Assembly (NCBI RefSeq): GCF_016811235.1
Contig: NZ_JAFBID010000005.1
Span: 1-64,000 of the forward strand
DNA: 64,000 nt
Direction of reading: 5' to 3'
DNA from: Microvirga arabica
Lineage (GTDB): Bacteria; Pseudomonadota; Alphaproteobacteria; Rhizobiales; Beijerinckiaceae
Positions 35,355-44,281 of the stretch are shown piece after piece. How positions within the stretch are numbered: position 1 is the stretch's first letter; each line of letters opens with the position of its first letter. The translations under genes were made by a program, and so were the position numbers. Under the pieces are notes generated by a model. It was not told the origin of the DNA. It ran no database searches and was given only the letters and a program-made list of their open reading frames with translations.

Positions 35355-35707
35355 CGAATCCAAGATAGCAGCCCATGATGAGGGCGCAAGGCTGGTGTGT
35401 CTGAATGTCCGGCCGCGCGGGAATCCGTGCACCGGCCATGGTAAACCCCGGTTTTCCAGCTTCGCTCCGCCGGAATGCCTGTTGGCCACCGGGGCGCTCG
35501 GCATCGGGCCTTGCCGCATTGGCGCATGGTCACCGTCACCGGCCGCAGCGGCGCCGGGCTTTGCAGGAAGCATTCGCGAACGACCTCCCCGATGGCGTGG
35601 GGCAGGTCGGGGCTGAAAGGCGCGGTTTGCGCGAGTCCCGCGACAGGCAGCGCGGGCGCTGCCATGAGCCCGGCACGGCGCACAGTCGATGACCTGACGA
35701 TCCCCAT
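35351..35707 (-). CDS. Possible exported protein, weakly supported
   Basis: The ATG at 35707 opens MGIVRSSTVRRAGLMAAPAL, a possible signal sequence, and the stop overlaps the next start in ATGA form. However the C-terminal part reads as Arg/Pro-rich text without conserved features, the ribosome site is poor, and no family is recognised. It may be real, or a chance frame in a 540-base gap between two better genes. Confidence 0.3.
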   Translation of the reverse strand: MGIVRSSTVRRAGLMAAPALPVAGLAQTAPFSPDLPHAIGEVVRECFLQSPAPLRPVTVTMRQCGKARCRAPRWPTGIPAERSWKTGVYHGRCTDSRAAGHSDTPALRPHHGLLSWIR

Positions 35708-35898
35708 GGAAGACCCGATCCCCTGTTCAAGCTCCCGCCGGCGATGGGCAGGCCGGTGCTGTTCGGAAGGGAGCGGGTTCGGACCTGTTTGTCGATTGGC
35801 ACAGCCCTGCGAGCGCTTTGCGTACGGACCCCGGCCAACCGACCTCGGCACGGCGACCGCCGACAGGGCCGCAACTGCCGGCCCGGATCCCTCCGCTC

Positions 35899-36072
35899 TC
35901 AAAACAACGCTTCCCCGGCCAAAAGGCCGGTCGCTGCCGCGGCCGCGGCAGCGGCAAGCAGCAGGGCGAAGAGGATCCTGAACAGCCGCGTGCCGCGCCT
36001 GATCACCCCAGTGAACGCCAACGGTCCCAGCGCAACGGCTGCCATCGCGATCATGGCCGCCAACCTCAGCAT
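35899..36072 (-). CDS. Two-helix membrane micropeptide, 57 aa
   Basis: The ATG at 36072 follows GGGGAGGG. The protein consists of a first helix (MIAMAAVALGPLAFTGVI), a basic turn RRGTRLFR and a second, Ala-rich helix. It starts 20 bases after the cytochrome stop, in the same operon. No cysteine or histidine is present, so a direct metal role is unlikely; it may stabilise a membrane partner. Confidence 0.65.
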   Translation of the reverse strand: MLRLAAMIAMAAVALGPLAFTGVIRRGTRLFRILFALLLAAAAAAAATGLLAGEALF

Positions 36073-36091
36073 CTCAACCCTCCCCGGCCCA

Positions 36092-37054
36092 TCATCGGCA
36101 CATGCCCATCATGCCGCCGCCCATCATCCCACCCATCATGCCGCCACACATCCTGCCGCCGGGCCGGACCTCGCCGTAGCGGGGCGGCAGCGACTTCAAG
36201 TAGGTCGCCATCGCGAGCCGGTCGGCCTCGGTGAGGCGCGCCGTGTTGGAGACCACCTCCCGCATGGGCCCGCCGACATGCATCGCGCGCATTCCGCGCC
36301 CGGCCAGCAGGCCGGCGAGGTCCTGCACGGTCCATCGCCCGATGCCGGTCTCGATGTCGGGGGTGATGTTGGGCACCTCGTAGCCTTCGAGCCGCTCGCG
36401 CGTCCCCGACATATGCCGGGCGCGGTCGACCGCGCCCAAGGGATTGCGGGGCGCGTGGCAATCGGTGCAGTGAGCGACCGCATTGACGAGGTAGCGGCCC
36501 CGGTTCCATTCCGGGCTGCGGGCCGGCTCCGGCGCCAGCGGGCCGCGATCCAGGAACAGGATCTTCCACGGCGCCATCGCGAGCCGCACGTTGAAGGGGA
36601 ATCCCAGCTCGTGGGGCCGGTCCGGCTGGGGAACGCCCGGAACCTGGCGCAGAAAGGCCCACAGGTCGGCGATGTCGCCGTCGGTCATCCCGGTATACGA
36701 GGTATAGGGAAAGACAGGATAGTAATGCTCGTTGCGCGGGGACACGCCGCGGCGCAGGGCCCGGCTGAAATCCTCCAGACTCCACGCGCCGATGCCGTGC
36801 GTCGGATCGGGCGTGATGTTCGGTGCGAAGAAGACCCCGAACGGGGTCGGCAGAGCCCGCCCGCCGGCGAAGGCCGCCCCGCCGCCGGCGCCGTTGGTGT
36901 GGCAGTTGGCGCAGTTGCCGGCCGTGGCGAGATACGCCCCGCGCCGGGCCGCCTCCGGGTCGGGCCTCGCCGCCTCTGCAGTCTGGGCGCCCGCCGGTTT
37001 CACGCCGATCATCAGAAGCAGCGATGCGATGACGACGTGTGCGGTTAAAGCCAT
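36092..37054 (-). CDS. Dihaem cytochrome c with Met-rich tail
   Basis: A 320-residue exported protein with two class I haem sites, CANCH (Cys48-His52) and CTDCH (about residue 195), each in a cytochrome domain like the small subunits of alcohol dehydrogenase-type electron carriers. The C-terminal 20 residues are mostly Gly and Met with one Cys (MCGGMMGGMMGGG), an unusual tail that could bind Cu(I). It heads the run to 32334, with a sigma motif and a hairpin in its leader. Confidence 0.88.
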   Translation of the reverse strand: MALTAHVVIASLLLMIGVKPAGAQTAEAARPDPEAARRGAYLATAGNCANCHTNGAGGGAAFAGGRALPTPFGVFFAPNITPDPTHGIGAWSLEDFSRALRRGVSPRNEHYYPVFPYTSYTGMTDGDIADLWAFLRQVPGVPQPDRPHELGFPFNVRLAMAPWKILFLDRGPLAPEPARSPEWNRGRYLVNAVAHCTDCHAPRNPLGAVDRARHMSGTRERLEGYEVPNITPDIETGIGRWTVQDLAGLLAGRGMRAMHVGGPMREVVSNTARLTEADRLAMATYLKSLPPRYGEVRPGGRMCGGMMGGMMGGGMMGMCR

Positions 37055-37124
37055 GGGCGCAGCTCTTTCATGTCATGGGCGTCGAGCCCGCCAAGAGGCG
37101 CCCGAGGGGCGCACACAATCCCGG

Positions 37125-37152
37125 GCCTCCGGTGGCGGGTGCCACCGGAGGC
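37125..37152 (-). promoter_or_regulatory. Perfect 12-bp hairpin in an mRNA leader
   Basis: GCCTCCGGTGGC and its exact complement pair around a four-base GGGT loop. The hairpin begins about 13 bases downstream of the CGAA of the motif at 37165-37191, so it would sit at the very 5' end of the cytochrome transcript, 70 bases before the ATG. It could stabilise the mRNA or, read alone, act as a factor-independent attenuator, though no T run follows. Confidence 0.6.
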
Positions 37153-37164
37153 TCGCAGGATCCC

Positions 37165-37191
37165 TTCGCAGGGCGCATGGCTTCGGTTACA
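37165..37191 (-). promoter_or_regulatory. ECF-sigma motif before the cytochrome/oxidase operon
   Basis: On the minus strand TGTAACC (37191-37185), 16 bases, CGAA (37168-37165). It lies between the Bax-inhibitor stop (37230) and the ATG at 37054. Confidence 0.85.
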
Positions 37192-37229
37192 TCCAATGTG
37201 ACGGCGTCCGGCGCGGAACGCATGGCAGG

Positions 37230-38015
37230 CTACTCGCTGCGATTGACGCCCACGAGCGACAACAGGAACTGGAACATGTTGATGAAGTCGAGATAGAGCG
37301 TCAGGGCGCCGAAGATCGACACCTTGGCCGCACCTTCGGCGTCAAGGCCGCCCATGAGGTACATCTCCTTCAGCTTCTGCGTGTCGTAGGCCGTGAGGCC
37401 GGCGAAGATCAGCACGCCGATCACCGAGATGCCGAACTGCAGCGCGCTCGACGCGACGAAGATGTTCACAATCGAGGCCAGGATCAGGCCGACGAGACCC
37501 ATCATCAGGAACGAGCCCATGCCGGACAGGCTGCGGTTCGTGGTGTAGCCCCAGAGCGACAGCGAGCCGAAGGCCGCCGCCGTGATGAAGAACACCTGCA
37601 CGACGCTCGCGCCGGTGTAGCGGATGAGAAGCGTCGAGAGCGAAGCACCCATCACCGCAGCAAAAGCGAAGAAGGTGCCGCGGGCAGACGCCGCCGACAT
37701 CCGGTCCATGCGGAACGAGAAGAAGAAGATGAAGGCCAGAGGCGCCAGCGCCAGCAGCCACATCAGCGGCGTGGTGTACAGAAGGCGGCCGAACGCCGTG
37801 AGAGTGACGCCTCCGACCTGTCCGGCGGCGGATGCGGGATCGCTCGTCGTGGCCGCCATGTTGACACCGAGAGCCACGAGGGCCGAGATGCCAAGGCCCA
37901 CGACCATGTTGTTGTACACGCCAAGCACGAAAGCGCGCAGGCCCTGGTCGACCTGTGCGGCCGTCCGGGCCAGGCCGGTGCCATAGGCGGTTTGGTTTTG
38001 CTCATACGGTTGCAT
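37230..38015 (-). CDS. Bax inhibitor-1/YccA family membrane protein
   Basis: A 261-residue protein with seven hydrophobic helices, an N terminus ending in AAQVDQGLRAFVLGVYNNMV and the C-terminal ALTLYLDFINMFQFLLSLVG signature of the BI-1 family. BI-1 proteins are pH-sensitive calcium leak channels or regulators of membrane proteases. ATG 38015 has GAGAGG upstream; in-frame sequence to 38054 is extra. It has its own sigma motif and appears monocistronic, so it belongs to the stress response rather than to metal binding itself. Confidence 0.92.
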   Translation of the reverse strand: MQPYEQNQTAYGTGLARTAAQVDQGLRAFVLGVYNNMVVGLGISALVALGVNMAATTSDPASAAGQVGGVTLTAFGRLLYTTPLMWLLALAPLAFIFFFSFRMDRMSAASARGTFFAFAAVMGASLSTLLIRYTGASVVQVFFITAAAFGSLSLWGYTTNRSLSGMGSFLMMGLVGLILASIVNIFVASSALQFGISVIGVLIFAGLTAYDTQKLKEMYLMGGLDAEGAAKVSIFGALTLYLDFINMFQFLLSLVGVNRSE

Positions 38016-38098
38016 CGAAGTCCTCTCCAGTCTCGGCCGCTCGACCCGTCGCAAGCGCGGCAGGCTCCTGGGCGACCAATCGCCGTTCTTCGAGACAG

Positions 38099-38125
38099 TT
38101 CGCTGAGATTGTGGGTTTGGTTACA
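38099..38125 (-). promoter_or_regulatory. ECF-sigma motif before the Bax inhibitor gene
   Basis: On the minus strand TGTAACC (38125-38119), 16 bases, CGAA (38102-38099), 83 bases before the ATG at 38015. Confidence 0.85.
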
Positions 38126-38223
38126 TCCCATACCTGTGAGCGGCAGCCGCCGCGCGATGAGGCAAGGCCGGTTCCCGCTGCGCCCGCAACACCGCTTATT
38201 CGCCCAGCCGGAAGGCCAGCCCG

Positions 38224-38250
38224 TGTAACCAGCGCCGCCCTTTCACCGAA
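38224..38250 (+). promoter_or_regulatory. ECF-sigma motif, distal copy, before the cus run
   Basis: TGTAACC (38224-38230), 16 bases, CGAA (38247-38250). It is the first of two tandem copies 101 bases apart and diverges from the copy at 38099-38125. Confidence 0.8.
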
Positions 38251-38324
38251 CTCCCTCTCCGGATGCGGCCAGAGGGATGGGCCTGAGCCGGTTCCGATCA
38301 GCGGCGATTAAATGCCGTGAGGGT

Positions 38325-38351
38325 TGTAACCGTTTCGGTGGTGCCAGCGAA
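38325..38351 (+). promoter_or_regulatory. ECF-sigma motif, proximal copy, before the cus run
   Basis: TGTAACC (38325-38331), 16 bases, CGAA (38348-38351). It lies 24 bases before the GTG at 38376 and inside any longer reading of that gene, which argues for the GTG start. Confidence 0.85.
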
Positions 38352-38375
38352 CTCACCTGCAAAAGGGGCTTTTCC

Positions 38376-38855
38376 GTGAATGTCTTGAATGTCGCATGGT
38401 TCCGTATGCCGCACAGGAGCGCCGCCCGCTCCTCTGGGGGGCAGGCCGTGCATACGGCTGTCCGGGGCATGGCGGCGGCGATCATGATGGCGGTCTTCAT
38501 CCTTGCCAGCCCGAGCCTGGCGCAGGGGGGCAAGGCATCTGACTACCAGTTCGAGCTCGTCGAGCGGGAGCTGAAGCAGGGCTACGGTGCCGAGCTGACC
38601 GTGCGGTTGGTGCACCGGCCGACCGGGAAGGTGGTGCCCGGCGCGGTCGTGTTCATCAGCCGGTTGGACATGTCGCCGGACGGCATGGACGAGATGACGG
38701 CGCCGCTGGAGCCCGTGTCTGACGTGCTGCCAGGTTACTTCCGTTTTGAGACGGACCTCGTCATGGACGGCGACTGGTCGCTCGTGCTCGTGGCGAAGGT
38801 GCCCGGCGCGGACGGCTACGTCCGCGGCAAGCTCATCGTGACGGCGGTGCCATGA
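38376..38855 (+). CDS. FixH/YtkA-like exported protein, copy 1
   Basis: The GTG at 38376 follows AAAAGGGG and lies just after the proximal sigma motif. The 159-residue product has a hydrophobic export segment (MAAAIMMAVFILASPSLAQG) and a single beta-sandwich domain with LTVRLVHRPTGKVVPGAVV and SRLDMSPDGMDEM, the FixH/YtkA pattern. The Met-rich DM..DGMDEM loop recurs in copy 2. Such proteins are common next to Cus pumps; the function is uncertain. The stop overlaps an ATG of the next frame. Confidence 0.75.
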   Translation: MNVLNVAWFRMPHRSAARSSGGQAVHTAVRGMAAAIMMAVFILASPSLAQGGKASDYQFELVERELKQGYGAELTVRLVHRPTGKVVPGAVVFISRLDMSPDGMDEMTAPLEPVSDVLPGYFRFETDLVMDGDWSLVLVAKVPGADGYVRGKLIVTAVP

Positions 38856-38902
38856 TGCGTCCCGCCGGAAAGCCCACACAAGAACCTACGAAGGCTGCAA
38901 CC

Positions 38903-39397
38903 ATGAAGAAAGCTGTCATCACGCTCCTGTTCCTCGTCGCGCTCGGCGCGGCCACCGCGACCGGCTACCGTGTCGGCAAGGGCGGGCTCACCCTGCCGGC
39001 CTGGGTGCCGCCGCAGGTCACGACAGCGCTCGCCGGCCTCCTCCCTGCCCCTGCCGCCTCCTCGATCTCGACCGAGGCTCTGAACGACTACGAGTTCCGG
39101 CTCGTCAGCCCGCAGGCCCGCTCGGGCGAGGCTTTGGTCGCGGTCGAGCTCATCCACAAGCCGACCGACAAGCCCGTGCCTGATGCGGTGATCTTCGCCC
39201 GCCGCCTCGACATGGCCCCTGAGGACATGGCGATGATGACGGCGCCTCTGGAGCCGCAGCCCGCCGACAAGCCCGGCACCTACCTGTTCAAGACCAATCT
39301 CGCGATGGAGGGCGGCTGGCAGGTGTCGCTCGCCGCGAAGGTGCCCGGCGAGGCCGGCACCGTGCAAGGCAAACTCATTCTCAAGGCGGTGCAGTAA
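38903..39397 (+). CDS. FixH/YtkA-like exported protein, copy 2
   Basis: A 164-residue protein anchored by an N-terminal helix (KKAVITLLFLVALGAATATG), with the same domain as the previous gene: VAVELIHKPTDKPVPDAVI and RRLDMAPEDMAMM. The two are paralogues by tandem duplication. ATG 38903 has GAAGG upstream and starts the anchor; an ATG at 38852 overlapping the previous stop is the alternative. The stop codon shares bases with the cusB start (TAATG). Confidence 0.8.
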   Translation: MKKAVITLLFLVALGAATATGYRVGKGGLTLPAWVPPQVTTALAGLLPAPAASSISTEALNDYEFRLVSPQARSGEALVAVELIHKPTDKPVPDAVIFARRLDMAPEDMAMMTAPLEPQPADKPGTYLFKTNLAMEGGWQVSLAAKVPGEAGTVQGKLILKAVQ

Positions 39398-40959
39398 TGG
39401 ACCAAATCTCCCCCCTCCACTCGCTGGAACGCCAGGATCCCTTCGCGAGCCACGATCCCTTCGAGCCGGGCATGGGCCCTGAGGAGCCCCCGCCGCCGCG
39501 CCGCGGGCGAACCCTGAAGCGGCTCGCGCTCACCGTGCTGGCGGCCACGGCGTTGGCGGGCGGGATCGCGGCGGGGTACCACGGCGGCCGGACGAACTGG
39601 CCGTTGCCGGGCTGGCTCCCGGCTCCGGCCGTGGCGATCCTGAACGGCCCTGCGCCAACCGCCGGGGGGCCGGTCGCCTATTACCGCCACCCCGACGGCC
39701 AGCTGGCCTACTCGGCCTCGCCGAAGAAGACCGAGGACGGCCGCGATTACCTGCCGGTGCCGGCCAGCGCAGACGTGAGCTTTGATGAGAAGCCGAACGA
39801 CGCGCCGGCCGGACAGACTGCGGCCGACCAGGGCGGCGGGAAAAAGATCCTGTACTACCGCAACCCGATGGGCCTGCCCGACACCTCGCCGGTGCCGAAG
39901 AAGGACTCGATGGGGATGGACTACATCCCGGTTTACGAGGGCGAGGCGGAGGACGGCTCGACCGTCACGGTCACGCCGGGCAAGCTGCAGCGAACCGGCG
40001 TGCGCACGGAGGCCGTGGAGCGCCGCGTGGTGATCCGTCCGGTTCGCGCGCCCGGGACGGTGAAGCTGGACGAACGCCGCGTGACTGTCATCACCTTGCG
40101 GTCCGAGGGCTTCATCGACAAGGTCGAGAACGTCACCACCGGGGAACGGGTCCGCAAGGGCGATCCTCTGTTGCGCCTGTACTCTCCGGACATCGCGGCG
40201 GCGAGCGCGCAGTACCTCAGCGTCCTGAACGAAGGCAACGGCGGTGCCGGACGGCCGCTGGTGCTGGAGGGTGCCCGCCGCCGCCTTGAGAATCTCAACG
40301 TGCCCCCGGAGGTGATCGCCGAGATCGAGCGCACCCGCAAGGTGCCGCTGTCGGTCACCTGGTCGGCCCCGCGGGACGGCGTCATCCTGGAGCGCAACGC
40401 CATCGAGGGCATGCGGGCCATGCCCGGTGACGTGCTGTTCCGGCTGGCCGACATCTCGACTGTCTGGATCCTCGCCGACGTGCCCGAACACGACCTGGGT
40501 GCGGTCAAGCCGGACCAGGCCGTGACCCTGAGGGTGCGCAGCCTACCGGGACAGACGTTCTCGGGCCGCGTCGACCTGATCTACCCGCAGGTGAACCCGG
40601 AAACCCGCACGGCCCGGGTGCGGATCGAGATCCCCAATCGGGACGGGGCGCTGCTGCCTGACATGTACGCGGACGTGGAGTTCGCCACCGGCTCCGGCAA
40701 GCCCGTCGTGGCCGTGCCCGACAGCGCGCTCATCGACACCGGCACGCGCCAGGTCGTGATCGTCGACAAGGGCGAGGGCCGCTTCGAGCCGCGTGAGGTC
40801 AAGGTCGGCGCTCGCGGGAACGGCTTCGTCGAGATCCGCGAGGGCATCGCCGCGGGGGATCAGGTGGTGACATCCGCCAATTTCCTGATCGACGCCGAAA
40901 GCAACCTGAAAGCCGCCCTGCAGGGCATGACGGCACCTGCTGAAGAGAAGCCGCAATGA
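39397..40959 (+). CDS. cusB: RND efflux periplasmic adaptor with two metal-binding domains
   Basis: The 520-residue adaptor links the inner-membrane pump to the outer-membrane channel. After an N-terminal anchor come two heavy-metal-binding segments (about residues 90-125 and 150-182, YYRNPMGLPDTSPVPKKDSMGMDYIPVYE-like, each with a D-M/R-DY motif), then the barrel-sandwich and lipoyl parts. KGDPLLRLYSPDI and the RVRIEIPNRDGALLPDMYAD region are typical of CusB. It overlaps cusA (ATGA). Confidence 0.92.
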   Translation: MDQISPLHSLERQDPFASHDPFEPGMGPEEPPPPRRGRTLKRLALTVLAATALAGGIAAGYHGGRTNWPLPGWLPAPAVAILNGPAPTAGGPVAYYRHPDGQLAYSASPKKTEDGRDYLPVPASADVSFDEKPNDAPAGQTAADQGGGKKILYYRNPMGLPDTSPVPKKDSMGMDYIPVYEGEAEDGSTVTVTPGKLQRTGVRTEAVERRVVIRPVRAPGTVKLDERRVTVITLRSEGFIDKVENVTTGERVRKGDPLLRLYSPDIAAASAQYLSVLNEGNGGAGRPLVLEGARRRLENLNVPPEVIAEIERTRKVPLSVTWSAPRDGVILERNAIEGMRAMPGDVLFRLADISTVWILADVPEHDLGAVKPDQAVTLRVRSLPGQTFSGRVDLIYPQVNPETRTARVRIEIPNRDGALLPDMYADVEFATGSGKPVVAVPDSALIDTGTRQVVIVDKGEGRFEPREVKVGARGNGFVEIREGIAAGDQVVTSANFLIDAESNLKAALQGMTAPAEEKPQ

Positions 40960-43900
40960 TCGCCCGTACCATCGCCTGGTCGTCCCGCAACCTGATGCTC
41001 GTGTTGATCGGGACACTGTTCGCCGTGGCGGCGGGCGTCTACGCCCTGCGCAGCCTGCCGCTCGACGCCATTCCCGACCTCTCGGACGTGCAGGTGATCG
41101 TCTACACCGAGTATTCCGGGCAGGCGCCGCAGGTGGTCGAGGACCAGGTCACCTATCCTCTGACGACAGCGATGCTCACCGTGCCGAAGTCGAAGGTGGT
41201 GCGCGGCTTCTCGTTCTTCGGCGTGTCCTTCGTCTACATCATCTTCGAGGACGGCACCGATCCCTACTGGGCGCGCTCACGCGTGCTGGAGTACCTGAAT
41301 GCCGCGTCGCGGCGCCTGCCGACGGGGGTGACGCCCAGCCTGGGGCCTGACGCAACCGGCGTGGGCTGGGTCTACCAGTACGCGATCCTGGCCAAGAACC
41401 TGACGTTGGCCGAGCTGCGCACGGTGCAGGACTGGAAGGTGCGCTTCGCCGCCGCCAAGGCGGAGGGCGTCGCCGAGGTCGCCGCGGTGGGCGGGTTCGT
41501 CAAGCAGTACAACGTCGTGGTCGACCCGCGGCGCCTGCGGGCGCAGGGCGTCTCGATGACCATGATCCGCGACGCCATCCGCGGCAGCAACATGGACGTG
41601 GGCGGGCGCACCGTCGAACTCTCCGAGTTCGAGTTCATGGTCCGCGGGCGCGGTTACCTGAAGAACATCCAGGACATCGAAAGCATCGTCCTCAAGACCG
41701 ACGCGGGAACGCCGCTGCGGCTCGGCGACGTGGCGCGCGTCGAGCTCGGACCGGACGAGCGGCGCGGCATCACCGAGCTCAACGGCGAGGGCGAGGTCGC
41801 GAGCGGCATCATCCTGCAACGGTTCGGCGCCAACGCGCTGAACGTGATCGAAAGCGTGAAGCAGCGCCTCACGGAGGTCGCGTCGAGCCTGCCCGCCGGC
41901 ACCGAGATCGTGCCGGTCTACGACCGCTCGCAGCTCATCGAGGCGGCCATCGAGACCCTCAAGCACACGCTGCTTGAGGAGAGCATCATCGTTGCGCTCG
42001 TCTGCATCGTCTTCCTGCTGCATCTGCGCAGCGCGCTCGTCGCCATCCTGATGCTGCCGGTCGGGATCCTGATCAGCTTCGTCGCCATGAAGTTGATCGG
42101 GCTTGGCTCCAACATCATGAGCCTGGGTGGCATCGCCATTGCGGTCGGCGCCATGATCGACGCCGCCATCGTGATGATCGAGAACGCCCACAAGCATCTG
42201 GAGCGCGCGCCCAAGGACAAGCCACGCGTCGAGATCCTGATCGAGGCCGCAAGCGAGGTCGGACCGGCGCTGTTCTTCAGCCTCCTGATCATCACGGTCT
42301 CGTTCCTGCCGATCTTCACGTTGGAGGCGCAGGAAGGCCGTCTGTTCGGTCCGCTTGCCTTCACCAAGACCTTCGCCATGGCCTCCGCCGCATTCCTGTC
42401 GGTGACCCTCGTTCCGGCACTGATGGTGATCTTCGTGCGGGGCCGCATCATCCCCGAGCACAAGAACCCGCTCAATCGCTTCCTGATTTGGATCTATCGC
42501 CCGGTGATCCGCGGGGTTCTGAAAGCCAAGGTCCTGACAATCGTGATTGCGCTGGTGGCGCTGGGGGCCAGCGTGTGGCCCGCGCGCCAGATCGGGTCCG
42601 AGTTCATGCCGACCCTGAACGAGGGCACGCTGATGTACATGCCGACGACCCTGCCGGGACTGTCGGTGACCAAGGCGGCGGAACTCCTTGCCACGCAGGA
42701 CCGGATCATCAAGTCCTTCCCCGAGGTGGCGTCGGTTTACGGCAAGGCCGGGCGGGCCATGACGGCGACCGACCCGGCGCCGACGGAGATGTTCGAAACC
42801 ATCATCAACCTGAAGCCGAAGTCTGAATGGCGTTCCGGGATGACCATCGACAGCCTCAAGGAGGAGATGGACAAGGCGCTCCAGTTCCCGGGCGTGGCCA
42901 ATGCCTGGACGATGCCGATCCGCGCCCGCATCGACATGCTCTCGACCGGCATCCGCACACCAGTGGGCATCAAGGTGTTCGGCACCGACCTCGCCGAGAT
43001 GGAAAAGATCTCGCGTCAGGTCGAGGCGGTGGTGAAGGCGGTCCCCGGCACGTCCAGCGCCTACGCGGAGCGTGTCATCGGCGGCTACTATCTGGACATC
43101 ACGCCGAACCGGGCGGCACTCGGACGTTACGGCCTGACCGTGGGCGACGTGCAGGACGTGATCGCCATGGCGCTGGGCGGTGAGACCGTCACCGACACCG
43201 TCGAGGGCCGCGAGCGCTACAGCGTCAATGTGCGCTACCCGCGCGAGCTGCGTTCCAACCCACAGGCCATCGCGACCGAGGTGCAGGTGCCGATGGCCAA
43301 TGGCGGCGCAGTTCCGTTGGGCGAGGTGGCGGAGGTGAAGCTCACCCGGGGCGCGACCTCAATCCGCACCGAGAACGGCCAACTCGCTGTCTACATTTTC
43401 GTCGACATCACCGGACGCGACCTCGGCAGCTACGTCGCCGACGCGCGCCAGGCGGTCGCCAGCGAGGTCAAGTTCCCGCCGGGCTACTACGTCCAATGGA
43501 GCGGGCAGTTCGAGTACCTGGAGCGTGCGGAGGCCCGCCTGAAGATCGTCGTCCCCGTCACGCTGATGATCATCTTCCTGCTGCTCTACCTCAACTTCAA
43601 GGCGCTCACCGAGACACTCATCGTCATGCTGTCCCTGCCGTTCGCGCTCGTCGGCGGCCTGTGGCTGATGTGGTGGCTGGGCTTCAACATGTCGGTTGCG
43701 GTGGCGGTGGGCTTCATCGCGCTCGCGGGCGTCGCGGCGGAGACCGGCGTCATCATGCTGATCTACCTGGATCACGCCATGAAGGAGGTGCAGGCCGAGC
43801 GCGCGGCGCAGGGGCGGGCCTTCAGCCGCGAAGACCTCTACGAGTCCATCATGGTCGGCGCGGTCGAACGCGTGCGCCCGAAGATGATGACCGTGGTGGC

Positions 43901-44153
43901 CATCATGGCGGGCCTGATCCCGATCCTGTGGAGCACCGGCGCGGGCTCCGAGATCATGCAGCGCATCGCCGTGCCGATGATCGGCGGCATGGTCTCCTCC
44001 ACGGTGCTGACGCTCGTGGTCATCCCGGCGATCTACGCCCTCGTGAAGGGGCGCGGGCTCCCGAGGCGGGGGGACGTGGCCCCAAGCCGCGACGGTGCGC
44101 GCGAGCCCCTGTCCGCACGACTTGGAAACGCGCTGCCGCGGGCGGCTGAGTGA
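40956..44153 (+). CDS. cusA: Copper/silver RND efflux pump CusA
   Basis: A 1065-residue proton-driven pump of the heavy-metal RND type with twelve helices. GGIAIAVGAMIDAAIVMIEN is the proton-relay helix 4, with the essential Asp. The periplasmic methionines that form the copper path in E. coli CusA have plausible counterparts here (LMYMPTTLPGLS, PTEMFET and RIDMLSTG), which favours Cu(I)/Ag(I) over zinc. It is coupled to cusB. The matching TolC-like channel is encoded 13 kb away at 57402. Confidence 0.95.
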   Translation: MIARTIAWSSRNLMLVLIGTLFAVAAGVYALRSLPLDAIPDLSDVQVIVYTEYSGQAPQVVEDQVTYPLTTAMLTVPKSKVVRGFSFFGVSFVYIIFEDGTDPYWARSRVLEYLNAASRRLPTGVTPSLGPDATGVGWVYQYAILAKNLTLAELRTVQDWKVRFAAAKAEGVAEVAAVGGFVKQYNVVVDPRRLRAQGVSMTMIRDAIRGSNMDVGGRTVELSEFEFMVRGRGYLKNIQDIESIVLKTDAGTPLRLGDVARVELGPDERRGITELNGEGEVASGIILQRFGANALNVIESVKQRLTEVASSLPAGTEIVPVYDRSQLIEAAIETLKHTLLEESIIVALVCIVFLLHLRSALVAILMLPVGILISFVAMKLIGLGSNIMSLGGIAIAVGAMIDAAIVMIENAHKHLERAPKDKPRVEILIEAASEVGPALFFSLLIITVSFLPIFTLEAQEGRLFGPLAFTKTFAMASAAFLSVTLVPALMVIFVRGRIIPEHKNPLNRFLIWIYRPVIRGVLKAKVLTIVIALVALGASVWPARQIGSEFMPTLNEGTLMYMPTTLPGLSVTKAAELLATQDRIIKSFPEVASVYGKAGRAMTATDPAPTEMFETIINLKPKSEWRSGMTIDSLKEEMDKALQFPGVANAWTMPIRARIDMLSTGIRTPVGIKVFGTDLAEMEKISRQVEAVVKAVPGTSSAYAERVIGGYYLDITPNRAALGRYGLTVGDVQDVIAMALGGETVTDTVEGRERYSVNVRYPRELRSNPQAIATEVQVPMANGGAVPLGEVAEVKLTRGATSIRTENGQLAVYIFVDITGRDLGSYVADARQAVASEVKFPPGYYVQWSGQFEYLERAEARLKIVVPVTLMIIFLLLYLNFKALTETLIVMLSLPFALVGGLWLMWWLGFNMSVAVAVGFIALAGVAAETGVIMLIYLDHAMKEVQAERAAQGRAFSREDLYESIMVGAVERVRPKMMTVVAIMAGLIPILWSTGAGSEIMQRIAVPMIGGMVSSTVLTLVVIPAIYALVKGRGLPRRGDVAPSRDGAREPLSARLGNALPRAAE

Positions 44154-44158
44154 GCGCC

Positions 44159-44281
44159 ATGAACGTGCCCGTCATGCAGCAGGTGACCGCCATGGATCAG
44201 AGCCGCCGCCACGGCCTCGTCTCCCGCGGGTGCCGCGTTGGCACCCGTGGCGCCTTCGCCGCCGCACGGACGCCGCGATGA
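44159..44281 (+). CDS. Possible 40-residue leader-like peptide
   Basis: A short frame, MNVPVMQQVTAMDQSRRHGL and onwards, starts six bases after cusA and ends in ATGA overlap with the cyclase ATG. The overlap suggests translational coupling, but the ribosome site is weak and the Arg-rich composition could be chance. Confidence 0.3.
   Translation: MNVPVMQQVTAMDQSRRHGLVSRGCRVGTRGAFAAARTPR

Noticed and set aside
41277-42461. Minus-strand frame opposite cusA
   Set aside because: Antisense to a certain RND pump gene; His/Asp/Gln-rich with no recognisable fold.
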